From positions 21,338 through 85,337 of the forward strand of contig QLIY01000319.1 of the NCBI GenBank assembly GCA_003260075.1: a stretch of DNA of 64,000 bases, given 5' to 3'. The notes below the pieces were generated by a model, which saw only the letters and a list, made by a program, of their open reading frames with translations, had not been told where the DNA came from and searched no databases. The translations under genes and the position numbers were made by a program. Within the stretch, counting starts at the first letter, position 1, and every line of letters begins with the position of its first letter. Source of the DNA: Phallusia mammillata. Its lineage: Eukaryota > Chordata > Ascidiacea > Phlebobranchia > Ascidiidae. This document shows positions 24,470 through 36,486 of the stretch, piece after piece.

Positions 24470-27400
24470 TCAGATCCTTTCGCAAATTGCAAATTTTAAG
24501 AATTTGCAATGATTATCATCCATTTTGTACACGCCGCTTCTGAGGTAAATGTGCACACAGTCCGCAGTAGTTCCATCTCGACCCCTATTATTTGGTTCAC
24601 CCTTGTGAAAATCAGTATTGCTTGAAGTCATTCCTACTCCGTCCAGGTAGACAAAAGATCCCTCTCTGTCTCTGTCTGTCAAACCGATCCAGAAGTATAC
24701 TTTACCTGATCCATAGGGTTTCAGCATGTTGTTTATAATAGAGCTAAATGGCAAAGAAAATGCGTTACTGTAATGTTGCAAAACATTAAAACTTAAACAA
24801 AATGATTTGCATCTTAAGATTTTTATATCTAAATACTTTCAATACTTGCCCTAAAAGGTAATCAAACATTTTGTGAACCAACAATAATATAAACAGCATT
24901 GGTTGGTCAATAGGCATTAACGAAACAAGTAGAATTGAATAAATTACCCCAAATTTTGTTAGGTTTTGCCAATGTAGGCAGTATTATTTTACCGCCACGT
25001 CATTTCGGCAACTTCTCAAAAGAAATTTTTGTGTCATTTAATATTTTCTTGAAACTACGAACGAAAAATAAAACAAAGGTTTGCACTACTTACTTTCGTT
25101 TTGCCGAATCTCTTACACCCCAAGTGGCCAGATCCCCGCCAATGGACCTGCAATATGCTCTCGAATCGTCCCAGTTTCTTGTTTCAGTTGATATGATATG
25201 ATCCTGGCGAACTGCAAATAAAGCAAGGAATTGTTTTTATTAAACGATGTTTTTTTTGTTTTTTTTAAGAAGCTAGATGAAAGCGACATGTTCTGTCGAA
25301 ATTTAGACATGGGAACTGTTTGAAATTATATCGGTTTAATATGTTGTGCGATCAGTTTTCTTACTCAAGGAGTCAGATATACGATGTGTTAGCAATTGTA
25401 CAAATTTGGATATATGGCGCCGAACACTACAGTTAAGTTACCAAGTATATATTTCGACAGAACATGCGTCGCACAGTGCAACGAACGCTACTTGCGATAT
25501 GAGAACACAACACAAATACTACGACCTAATGTCCTACGTTCTGTACTATGAACAGATTTAGGTTAAAACGCTTGACTTATATAGCGTTCAGGTCACGAAA
25601 TTAACATCAGAAAGTTATAAAGCCCGCCCAATAAAAAAATGAATTTTTAACAGGGCACAAAACGTTTTGTATAAAGTTAAAGAGTCACAAAAGATTTAAA
25701 CACGCCACTTTACCGTTTGTACATGTGCTCCCTGTGTACCAAACTGTACAAGCACAAGTGTAACTCGTCGCCGTATCCGTACACGTGCCGCCATTCTGAC
25801 AAAGACCAGGATTGCTATTGCAGTAATTCGCTTCTGAAAAAAGCAAAACACATTTAAACAAGCGTTCAGGAGGTTGAATATACACGCAAGCTCCAAGTGT
25901 ACACTAAGGTCCAATGGAAATATGTAGTTTTGGTCTTTTTAGTATTATAGTTTGTGTTGCATTGCCGAACAACTAATCGAAGCAAAAATCGCCATTTCGG
26001 TGACTATATTGAATAGGAAGTATACCCGTTCAAACTCATACTGACAAAATGTCTACACATAGCATAAAATGTATACATGTATTGTTAATTGCAATTATTA
26101 GATACAAATCTTACTGCACTGTCGTCCATTTCCGATGAAATTTCTATTGCAGGAACATCTGAAACTACCCGCTGTGTTGGTACAAGTTGCATAGCGGTGA
26201 CAGTTGTGTGTTCTGGCGGCGCATTCGTTGATATCTGCAAGTCACATTACCTTTAGTAGCAAACTTGCAAGCAGTATAATTAATTGGTGTCGAGTGACAT
26301 TACCTGTTTCACAATGCCTTCCTGCGTAGCCCGAAGTGCACGAACAGCGGTAGTCTGATGTTGTGTCTGAACACCGACCTGAGTTTTTGCACAGTCCAAG
26401 GTTTTGGGCACAATAATCCGGCACTGTAAAGCCAGAAATATACGAAACCTTACAATTTTTAAAAAGATGTTTAAAAGCCTCCCTACATGTAAAAACTTGA
26501 ATTTGAATCTAACACACTGGTTTGAATGCATGTTGCATGAATAATTACCACATTGCGTTCCATCTCCTCTGTAGTTTACGTTGCATGAACATTGGAAACT
26601 ACCCGCTGTGTTGATACAAGTCGCGTGTTGATGACAATTGTGTGTTCCACTAGTACATTCATTGATGTCTGTGCGAATCCGCTACTAAATTTGAGTTTTT
26701 ACGTGGTACGTACAAATTGATATGCTTACCGATTTGACATTCTTCGCCCGTGAAACCGGCAGAACAGAAGCAAAATCGTTGGTTCATTCCAGACTCACAA
26801 TGACCTTCGTTTAAGCAGCTATTCGAAGCGCAAAAATCTTCATCTAAAATTGTTGTAACATTTTGGCTGAAATGGCTGAAAACCGCTGGAAGTTTACTGC
26901 ACTAGAAATGCTAAATAACATGCACGATTAGGCATACTTCGGTGCCTATTTATACTACTATAGAAAGCACTTGGGTAGCAACAAAAAAACCTACTGGTGA
27001 AACTGAACGCGTGGTTCGAAAATCCACAAGATTTGCTGTAGACCCCATGATTCGTTGAACCTCGAAATGAAGATTGAGAATGTGTGGAGTAAAACCTCAC
27101 GTGACCACCCTCAGCTGAGGTAACTACGATTAGACCCTTTGTTTGTGGAAACACGCAAAAACTACATGACCACTTATACCGCTAAAAATTCCAGCGTGAA
27201 TAGCAGCCGCACACACAGACGAATTACTATTGTACAAATTTGTCCCACACACGTAATTGGAACGACAACCAGAAGGACAATCAACATCAGTCACGGAAGA
27301 CTCTGATTTTCCCTTTGTACTGCATTTCACTGAATAAATGTTCAAAATTTTACTTATCTGTTTCCTACAAATGCTTAGAAATATTTTACTTTGAAACGAG

Positions 27401-27923
27401 TAGGTTTCCGTAGCAGTCCGGCATGATTTGCTTACGACGCCAAATCTCTCGGATTTGCGGTATTTGGGAAGAGGATCGCTTTTAAACACTTCGAAATATC
27501 CTCCGAAATCTGAAAAATTACACAAATAACAAGACAAGAAAACCCGAACTCCGGGGGGGGGGGCAAAACATGCATAACTGCCAACTGATAGAAGCATCTT
27601 TAACCAGTTCTAACAGGAGCCAACTTACTGTCCATCAGTCCAGCGTGCATCGCGGCAAGACACAGAGGACCACTGGCGTAGTCGTCAGTCCCACATAAAT
27701 CAGAATGTTGCATCCAACAGCCGCCGGGACAAATCACTTTTGTGATCGAGTGTTTCAAATCTGAAAGTTTTGTACCACATGTGGCTGGATAAAACAAATG
27801 TATGATTTAGCTATGGCTAAATCGTTTTCACACAAGAATTTAGTTACCTTCCATTGCTTCACAAGTTCGCAAGACAGCCATCACGGTGAGGTAAAGTCTC
27901 AAAGAATTTAAAAACAACATCAT
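24470..27923 (-). CDS. Secreted LCCL-LCCL-EGF(5)-C-type lectin protein
   Basis: Twelve exons from the 5' end: 27923-27848, 27784-27629, 27509-27390, 27329-27180, 27114-26995, 26843-26730, 26668-26549, 26423-26304, 26234-26115, 25833-25714, 25211-25094, 24743-24470. Open spliced frame of 535 residues: signal peptide 1-25 (MMLFLNSLRLYL), LCCL 26-117 and 118-207, five EGF modules 208-405 (calcium-binding ones begin DINEC), C-type lectin 406-535 with EPN and YKMDD. No membrane helix follows. Closest relative is the gene at 36487-40256, with which it shares every exon boundary; the pair arose by the tandem duplication described separately. An intron holds an 11-base G run (about 27552) that the sister gene lacks. 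Confidence 0.87.
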
Positions 27924-28270
27924 AGGTCTATATTTTAAACCGAAGAACGAAATATTGGTGGCCTAAAACTGTGCAATAACAATTATATTCACCTTTTTCT
28001 GTTTTGTTTATGCTGCCAGACTGCCTAAGCATCTTCCCTAATGAATTTTAACCGAACTATTTGCTATAAGTTTTGTTTAACCTACAATATACAAGGACCC
28101 AACTGTACAAACCAAACCCTTAGCACTTATACCGATACACGAAAATGTTATTGGAAGCGTAACTTCACGTCGTGTCGTAAACTCATGCGCTGACTGGTCT
28201 AAACAAAGCAGGAAACGTGGATGACGTCACAACATCAACTGTGTGTTTAAATTTTTATTAGCTATTAGTG

Positions 28271-29444
28271 TAGGGTTGCCATATTTTATGATACACAATC
28301 CCTGACAAAATTTACCTCAGTTGCATTAACCCACCGGTTTTCAAACGTTTTCATTAGTTTTTTCTAAACGGTCCAATTGCCACTATTTCGAGGGCTCGCG
28401 GTCCTTAAGCTCGAATGTATATTTCAGAAAAACGAAAGTAGCAAAATTGCGCATAACAATGATTCAAATCTGATATCACAGACAATACAAAAACATTACA
28501 ATTGTGCGCGAACAATTGCATTTTTGTTAGTTGTCATGCAATAAAGCCTATGGTTTAGCAATGGACAGGTCGATTCTCACTTTCACTTTGACTTAAACTT
28601 ATTTAGTTGCACAAACTGACGCCAAATAAGAACATAGAATTACCCTTTTCGCGGTCACCGCAACATTGCCTCACGGACCCCAGTTTGAGAACCGCAGCGT
28701 TAACCTTTTTTGCGATCCAAACACTTCTATTTTGAAATAAATTTCGAAAATTCGAAAGTCACACGCACGGCGACATGAGAAAACGTTATACGATACTCTG
28801 ATCCTTGTCAATTAACTTTCTGCGAAGGATTCTGTTTAGTTTTTAGGGTAAGCTCACTGCTCTTACTACCAATGAAACAATATGCATATATATCAGTGGT
28901 CGCCAACCTTTACCACTATAAAGCCATTCGCACCAATTTCACTCAGGAAAAAAAAACTGTAAGCCACAAAGACGTTTTCAAATTTGAAATAAAATGCCAC
29001 TATATAAAAACGTTTTTATTGTCTCCCGACATTCGACTTTTTGTTGTCATATAGTTCCGTGCATATTAGGTACACAGTTAAAGCAAATGAAACTTCCCAC
29101 GTTTCCACGTTGCATCGAATGCTGTGGTTTCTTGAGACGCGGGTTTTTATTTGCGTATTTAACGCGTATTGTTAGACAACTAGTAACAAACAGGTATTGT
29201 TACGCGCACACACACACTGCAAAACGAAAAAGTAACCGTGTGCGTTAACCTGCGCGCCGCCAGTTTACCTCTTTACGTTTCATAGCATAGACGCGGTTGT
29301 AGTTTACTAGAAACTTTCTTTGTTGGTACATTGATTTCATAGTATATTTAATTTTTGTTCTTAAATTCCTGACTTTTAAGTACATTTTAACATTTCTCCC
29401 TGACGCAGATTTAAACACTAAAATCCGGACGTATGGCAACCCTA
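28271..29444. mobile_element. hAT-like element, 1174 bases, containing a second element
   Basis: Ends TAGGGTTGCCATA and TATGGCAACCCTA form inverted repeats. An exact 8-base duplication TATTAGTG flanks it (28263-28270 and 29445-29452), and the sister locus has the single uninterrupted TATTAGTG at 40604-40611. No transposase frame is seen, so it is non-autonomous. Confidence 0.88.
28332..28697. mobile_element. Non-autonomous hAT element nested in the 28.3-29.4 kb element
   Basis: Starts CACCGGTTTTCAAACG and ends GTTTGAGAACCGCAG, flanked by CATTAACC (28324-28331) and CGTTAACC (28698-28705), one mismatch in eight. The interior shares GGGCTCGCGGTCCTTAAGCT with the element at 22557-22888. Confidence 0.78.
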
Positions 29445-29920
29445 TATTAGTGGAAATGACGCCCATTCTAGATACGATACGAGTTTAAAACACCCTGTAT
29501 TGTTGTAACGAATTCACATCAGAAATATAACAGGAAAGTGTGATCAACAAGCATTAGGTGGTTTCCGTAGTATCATAAGGTCACATGGTCTAATTAAATA
29601 CCTTGTAAACTTGACTCGTCCGGTCATGCACACTATAGCTCCCAGTTCACTGAGCATTACAGTAGGATGTGTAAAGGATGTTTAACATCGAAAAGGGAAC
29701 CTGGCGATTTTGGTTAGAATCTGACACAAATTCGACATGGCCTGGCAAAATACGAGTGCGTTTAAGCTGGAATAACTACCTCGTAGGCCTATTTTGTTTT
29801 CCAAAATTATTTTTGCGATATTTTTGAGCAGTTGTCATTATGGTCATCGTTTTAAAACTTGACAATATTCTCGAGTCAGGAAGTTGTTTGTTTAACTTAT
29901 TTGTTTAGCGCCAACTGTAC

Positions 29921-32185
29921 CTGTTTCGCAATGCAGACCAACGTAACCACCAAGGCATGAGCAACTGTAGCTCACATCGTTATCCAAGTAAGTTCCCCCG
30001 TTTCGACAAATTTCGTTATTTTGCGCACAGAAGTCAGGCACTGAAAAAGGTACAGTAATATTCACGTGTTAACTTCATCATAAAACTAAAATAAAAACAA
30101 TTTTTACCGCACTGTCGTCCATTTCCTGTGTAGTTTGCGTAGCAAGAACATTGAAAACTACCCGCTGCGTTGGTACAAGTTGAGTGTTGATGACAATTGT
30201 GTGTTCGACTTGCACATTCATCGACGTCTGATCATTAAAAACGTTCCAATTGCATTGTATAATTATACGATTATGCTTTATTAGAGCCAATTGTACCTTT
30301 TACGCAATGCAGACCAACATAACCGCTAAAGCATGAGCAACTGTAGCTCACATTGTTATCCAAGCATGTTCCCCCGTTTTGACAAATTTCGTTATTTTGT
30401 GCACAGAAGTCAGGCACTGAAAAAGTACAGCAATGTTTAGCGCTCTGGAAAAAACAAATCTGGAAAAAAAAAATCTATTGCTCTGGAAAGCAATATTCAC
30501 GGGTTAACTTCATCACAAAAGTAAAGCAAAAACAATTTTCACCGCATTGCCTTCCATTTCCTGTATAGTTTGCGTTCCAAAAACATTGGAAACTACCCTT
30601 TGTGTTGGTACAAGTTGCGTGTTGATGACAATTGTGTGTTCCACTCATACACTCGTCGATGTCTGCACAATTGGATATTGAAATAATTGGACGTTATGTT
30701 TATCATGTTTAGAACCTTGAATTTACCAGTTTCGCAATGTTGGTCAGTGTAGCCATCAAGACACGAACAGTTATAACTGATATCGGTATCAACCCAGTGG
30801 GCACCGGGCGTAGTATAAACGTCATTTTCACGTCGAAATTCCATATCGACGTCTTTCTGACAAAAATCGACCATTGGGAAAAAATAGGATGTCGAAATGA
30901 CGTCAAATTAAGGTCGAAAATTAGTCCAAATTTTAAAGGTCGTAAAACAACCGGTATTCGACGTCAATTTAATGTCATATTAGGCACGTTTAAGTAACGT
31001 TGAATTTTTCACGTTTATTGGACGTCGTAATTTAGCATCTCCGCAACTTTGTCGTAATTTGGATTCAATTTCAACGTCTTTCTTTTCACGTTAAAATTAT
31101 GTGCATTTGTCGACGTTGAAATAAAGTCGCCTAAACGTCGTCGATGAAACTACGTTTGTTGGTTTAATAATCGACCACATTTCAACGTTGAAATCCGACC
31201 AAAAACCAAACCAAAGTAAAACTAAAACGTCAAAACCATTAATAAAATTAGACACGTTAAAGAAACGTTGATTTTGTCGTGAAAATTCGACGTCGTAATT
31301 TAGTGTCTTCGTAACTTTGTCTTAATTTGGATTTAATTTCGACGTCTTTTTTTCACGTTGAAATTATGTACATTTATTGATGTTAAAATGAAGTCGATTA
31401 AGCGTCGATGAAGTAAAGGTATTTGTTGGATTAATAATTAACCACATTTCAACGTTTAGAACAGGCCAAAAAGCAAACTCAAGTAAAAATTAAACGTTAA
31501 AACCATTTCTGAACGTCTATTTTACGACATGTTTCGAACGTGAAGGAAACGTTGAATTTGTCGTTAATATTCGACGTCGTAATTTATTGCCTTTGCAACT
31601 TTCATAAATCTGAATGTTGCATCCAACAGCCGCCGGGACAAATCACTTTCGTGATCGAGTGTTTCAAATCCGACAGTTTTGTGTCGCATGTGGCTAAACA
31701 CAAATTGTTTTTTTTCTGTTTATCCTGTCACATGTATATACTTTGTAATAAAATGTTACATTAGAATTTTTACAGTGTAATTTTGACAACTCGCGTGTAC
31801 TGTAAAAGCGTGCCTTCATGCAGAAACAATAACTGCCGCCGGGACAAATCACTTTTGTGATCGAGTGTTTGAAATCCGACAGTTTAGTGTCGCATGTGGC
31901 TAAATACAAATTGGGTTTTTCTGTTTATTATGTCACATGTATAATCTTTGTAACATACGTTACGTTAGACTTTTTACAGCGTAATTTTTACAACTCGCGT
32001 GCACTGCACAAACGTGCCTTCATGCAGAAACATTAGGTGATGCTGCCATACTAGGTTAAATATGAGAAGAAACGGCGTTACTTGTATTCAGTTGTACCTT
32101 GCGGGGCGATGGTTCCTTGAAAATACGATAAAATCCGCATCAGCAAAACGTAAAAACCAATGACCCAGTTCAGTGACTTATCCAT
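29921..32185 (-). pseudogene. Wrecked copy of the nine-EGF LCCL lectin gene
   Basis: From the 5' end: signal-peptide exon 32185-32098 (MDKSLNWVIGFYV) survives; the first LCCL exon exists only as two fragments (about 31897-31833 and 31694-31612); all further LCCL exons are missing and replaced by the repeat at about 30797-31600. Then come EGF pieces: a truncated one ending at 30791, and whole exons 30662-30543, 30416-30297, 30227-30108, 30040-29921. They match in order the exons of the 17.7-21.5 kb gene whose upper ends are 19943, 19759, 19573, 19385 and 19200. The last two EGF exons and the whole lectin domain are absent. Required cysteines are changed in at least two modules (to W in 30662-30543, to Y in 30040-29921), as expected once selection is lost. 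Confidence 0.8.
30797..31600. repeat. ACGTC-rich tandem repeat, period about 270-290 bases
   Basis: Nearly three diverged units are seen; the phrase CGACGTCGTAATTTA recurs as GGACGTCGTAATTTA near 31020, near 31290 and near 31570. ACGTC or its complement occurs dozens of times, giving short dyads throughout. It replaces several exons of the lectin pseudogene. I do not recognise the family. Confidence 0.65.
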
Positions 32186-33523
32186 TATGAAAATTCTGTA
32201 GTCTCAAAGTTATTATGAGCGTAGTAGCCTGAAGACTTCCTGAAATATGAAAGGTCACTTTTGTCAAATGAACTTCATAAACAAGTAGGTAGGTTAACCT
32301 AACTCGGAGTTGATAAATCAAATCATTTTTGCCTAAACACAAATAAATACTAGAACATCGCGGCCTTAATAGAAAATTACTGTTTCTCAAGTCAATTTAC
32401 AGCTAACAATTTTTACAGTACGCCAAATACCTCAATACCGCTAAAATGCGACTAAATAGTCGACGAACGATTCTTTTTGTATCATGTTTTAGCAAGGCAT
32501 CAGTATAAGCATTTAATTCTGTTTTATGTTCATTTAGTTTGATTTTATGGTGACAAACGAGGAAAGTTTCAGTTCTAATGTATGCTTACAAACACCAACC
32601 GATAAATAAGTCGAGTCTGCAAACTTTGTAAACACATGGACTGAAAGCAACCTAAACGAACAAATTAAGTGCCTAGTTACGCAAGAACCTTATATATGCT
32701 TAATGACTTCATTCAATGCATCTAGAGGTCATCTGTCACATTTACGGAAATGGGTTTGAATAATGACTGAGCAGAAATATGAATAACTGAAAAAAAAACG
32801 AAATACGATTTTGTCATTGGTAAACTTTTGTCATGACTTAAGGTCAGGGCCCAAGAACGAGAGGTGAGACCAATTAGAAAGGGGGCAATAGGCTAATACC
32901 AAATTCTATAATTAAAAAAGGCAACTGCGGAGTAGTTTTTTATTGCATGTTGCTTTGAATCTGCAAAGTATAGCTGCTGTATGACAAGAATAGTTGGCTA
33001 TTTTCATACAATTGTGAGCCCACCGAGTGTAACTATAACAATATATTGTTTTTATGAGGGCCAGAACACATTGCGCACCAGAATATTTTTATTCGCAAGG
33101 GCCTTGCTTACGGCCAAAAACGCCTTTGGAGGCGCGAAGTCCCACAAGCACTAAGCAACACACTCACTTACATTGCTACTGTTTAGAATGCCTTCCAGTA
33201 AGTTTTTCTTCCATTCTGGACTGTACATATTTGCTGGTTTGTAAACAATGATAAAAATGCAACAGTTATTGCTAATTGTGTGAAGAATTTTTTTTCAACT
33301 AGAAAACATATGTTACTGTGTTAAAGCCCTAAATACAATACAATAGAATCAGCTGCAGTTATAGTAGGCCAGAGCAAAATTACATCTGCCCAAATGAAAT
33401 CTGTTTCTGAACATATTGTGTTCTGGCAAAATGCTATCTGAAACTGATAAACATCATCAGCTAAACAAATAGACTACAACATACACAAAATTCAGTTTTT
33501 TTTACAACGAACTCCAAGCTTGA
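31555..33523. repeat. 1969-base block, copy 1 (probable assembly duplicate)
   Basis: As far as I can compare, identical to 33525-35493 at a constant offset of 1970, with a single N at 33524 between the copies. Contains the signal-peptide exon of the pseudogene and its upstream flank. Confidence 0.85.
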
Positions 33524-33524
33524 N

Positions 33525-35493
33525 AATTTGTCGTTAATATTCGACGTCGTAATTTATTGCCTTTGCAACTTTCATAAATCTGAATGTTGCATCCAACAGC
33601 CGCCGGGACAAATCACTTTCGTGATCGAGTGTTTCAAATCCGACAGTTTTGTGTCGCATGTGGCTAAACACAAATTGTTTTTTTTCTGTTTATCCTGTCA
33701 CATGTATATACTTTGTAATAAAATGTTACATTAGAATTTTTACAGTGTAATTTTGACAACTCGCGTGTACTGTAAAAGCGTGCCTTCATGCAGAAACAAT
33801 AACTGCCGCCGGGACAAATCACTTTTGTGATCGAGTGTTTGAAATCCGACAGTTTAGTGTCGCATGTGGCTAAATACAAATTGGGTTTTTCTGTTTATTA
33901 TGTCACATGTATAATCTTTGTAACATACGTTACGTTAGACTTTTTACAGCGTAATTTTTACAACTCGCGTGCACTGCACAAACGTGCCTTCATGCAGAAA
34001 CATTAGGTGATGCTGCCATACTAGGTTAAATATGAGAAGAAACGGCGTTACTTGTATTCAGTTGTACCTTGCGGGGCGATGGTTCCTTGAAAATACGATA
34101 AAATCCGCATCAGCAAAACGTAAAAACCAATGACCCAGTTCAGTGACTTATCCATTATGAAAATTCTGTAGTCTCAAAGTTATTATGAGCGTAGTAGCCT
34201 GAAGACTTCCTGAAATATGAAAGGTCACTTTTGTCAAATGAACTTCATAAACAAGTAGGTAGGTTAACCTAACTCGGAGTTGATAAATCAAATCATTTTT
34301 GCCTAAACACAAATAAATACTAGAACATCGCGGCCTTAATAGAAAATTACTGTTTCTCAAGTCAATTTACAGCTAACAATTTTTACAGTACGCCAAATAC
34401 CTCAATACCGCTAAAATGCGACTAAATAGTCGACGAACGATTCTTTTTGTATCATGTTTTAGCAAGGCATCAGTATAAGCATTTAATTCTGTTTTATGTT
34501 CATTTAGTTTGATTTTATGGTGACAAACGAGGAAAGTTTCAGTTCTAATGTATGCTTACAAACACCAACCGATAAATAAGTCGAGTCTGCAAACTTTGTA
34601 AACACATGGACTGAAAGCAACCTAAACGAACAAATTAAGTGCCTAGTTACGCAAGAACCTTATATATGCTTAATGACTTCATTCAATGCATCTAGAGGTC
34701 ATCTGTCACATTTACGGAAATGGGTTTGAATAATGACTGAGCAGAAATATGAATAACTGAAAAAAAAACGAAATACGATTTTGTCATTGGTAAACTTTTG
34801 TCATGACTTAAGGTCAGGGCCCAAGAACGAGAGGTGAGACCAATTAGAAAGGGGGCAATAGGCTAATACCAAATTCTATAATTAAAAAAGGCAACTGCGG
34901 AGTAGTTTTTTATTGCATGTTGCTTTGAATCTGCAAAGTATAGCTGCTGTATGACAAGAATAGTTGGCTATTTTCATACAATTGTGAGCCCACCGAGTGT
35001 AACTATAACAATATATTGTTTTTATGAGGGCCAGAACACATTGCGCACCAGAATATTTTTATTCGCAAGGGCCTTGCTTACGGCCAAAAACGCCTTTGGA
35101 GGCGCGAAGTCCCACAAGCACTAAGCAACACACTCACTTACATTGCTACTGTTTAGAATGCCTTCCAGTAAGTTTTTCTTCCATTCTGGACTGTACATAT
35201 TTGCTGGTTTGTAAACAATGATAAAAATGCAACAGTTATTGCTAATTGTGTGAAGAATTTTTTTTCAACTAGAAAACATATGTTACTGTGTTAAAGCCCT
35301 AAATACAATACAATAGAATCAGCTGCAGTTATAGTAGGCCAGAGCAAAATTACATCTGCCCAAATGAAATCTGTTTCTGAACATATTGTGTTCTGGCAAA
35401 ATGCTATCTGAAACTGATAAACATCATCAGCTAAACAAATAGACTACAACATACACAAAATTCAGTTTTTTTTACAACGAACTCCAAGCTTGA
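33525..35493. repeat. 1969-base block, copy 2 (probable assembly duplicate)
   Basis: Same content as 31555-33523, including a second signal-peptide exon at 34155-34068. Perfect identity beside an N, while the genuine paralogue near 21.2-23.5 kb is clearly diverged, points to overlapping contigs joined end to end. Confidence 0.85.
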
Positions 35494-36486
35494 CAAACCA
35501 TCCTGCCTAACCTGTATCACTTAAAAGCTGTAGATGTGCCCGAATCGCCTGCCTTTTAACTTTGTCTCGTCAAACACCAAGAAAGGCAGGGACCGCAAAC
35601 ACTTAATTTTCCTCGAGAGCGTTTTATCCCCGAAGCAACTACTTGATCATGTAAGCAATGTCTGAAAGCAAGGATATCTGAAGTTTATGCTACCGTTTTA
35701 TCTGCTCGTTGTGTCACTTGCCCAAATCATTTACTATTGATTATGTCTGAATAAACTTACCTTGTGTTTTCAGGTAAAGTCTAAGCAAGTGTTAACCTGC
35801 ATAGAGAATGAATACCGTTGGAAGCTAAGGACGCCATTTTTAGTGGAAATTAAGGAGATCTATCTTGGTGAGATCAAGTGAATTTTAAACGCGCAGTTTG
35901 CAGGTTCGCGTTCAATTTAGAATGGCTAACTTTGCCAAAAACCTCAACAATAAACGTGGTAACAAAGTGTATTTTACGTTAACAACTGTTATTTATACTA
36001 ACGTGCTTCACATTTTGGCCAAAAATACAAAAATAATATGCCACGAAGACAAAAAGTTTTTTCTCTTTTAAAAAATACAACAAAACTAGATATTTTAGTT
36101 AATTTTTATCCTGCATTTTCAAAAACCTGCATCCTTCTCCGAAAGCACAATATATGTACAATTAATAAATGCAAATAATATTAAGTACAAAAGAGTTAAA
36201 CCCATAATAAAAACCATACGTAAGTTTGAAAGATTTAAATCAAACGTTAAAATTTGTTTCTCACACATTTCAAAGATGGGTTTAATGGTAGAATATGAGG
36301 TCTGCATTGTAATTTTGTCACTTTCGCATTTAACGGGAAAAAATACCACAGGGCTTCAATAGGCCTGGCGTACCATGATTTATATATGAGTGTGTCGTGA
36401 TCGCTGGTCTGCGCAAAAGGTTCAGATCTGATCTGAGTCATAAATTTATGCCTAACTTTGCGCAAAAAGTTAATCGTTTTTCAAAA
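35494..36486. other. Intergenic flank, no gene seen
   Basis: Paralogous to about 23.8-24.47 kb upstream of the unit-1 sister gene end. No coding exon is supported. Confidence 0.5.

Larger units (their letters stand above)
19050..29885. repeat. Segmental duplication, unit 1
   Basis: From an intron of the nine-EGF gene to the upstream flank of the 24.5-27.9 kb gene. It corresponds in order and orientation to about 29886-41045. At the left, EGF exon 19200-19081 matches 30040-29921; at the right, flank 29450-29880 matches 40610-41045. Confidence 0.75.
27924..29920. other. Upstream flank with a large nested hAT insertion
   Basis: 27924-28270 and 29445-29880 together match the continuous flank 40257-41045 of the sister gene. 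The material between is the insertion at 28271-29444. A further hAT-like end (CAGTGGTCGCCAACC) lies near 28894 without a visible partner. Confidence 0.7.

Noticed and set aside
30797..31600. CRISPR-like array
   Set aside because: Units are about 270-290 bases and diverged, without short identical repeats and unique spacers; the genome is eukaryotic.
31540..31764. Plus-strand frame that occurs again at 33528-33734
   Set aside because: It is the antisense of a broken LCCL exon, repeated only because of the probable assembly duplication.
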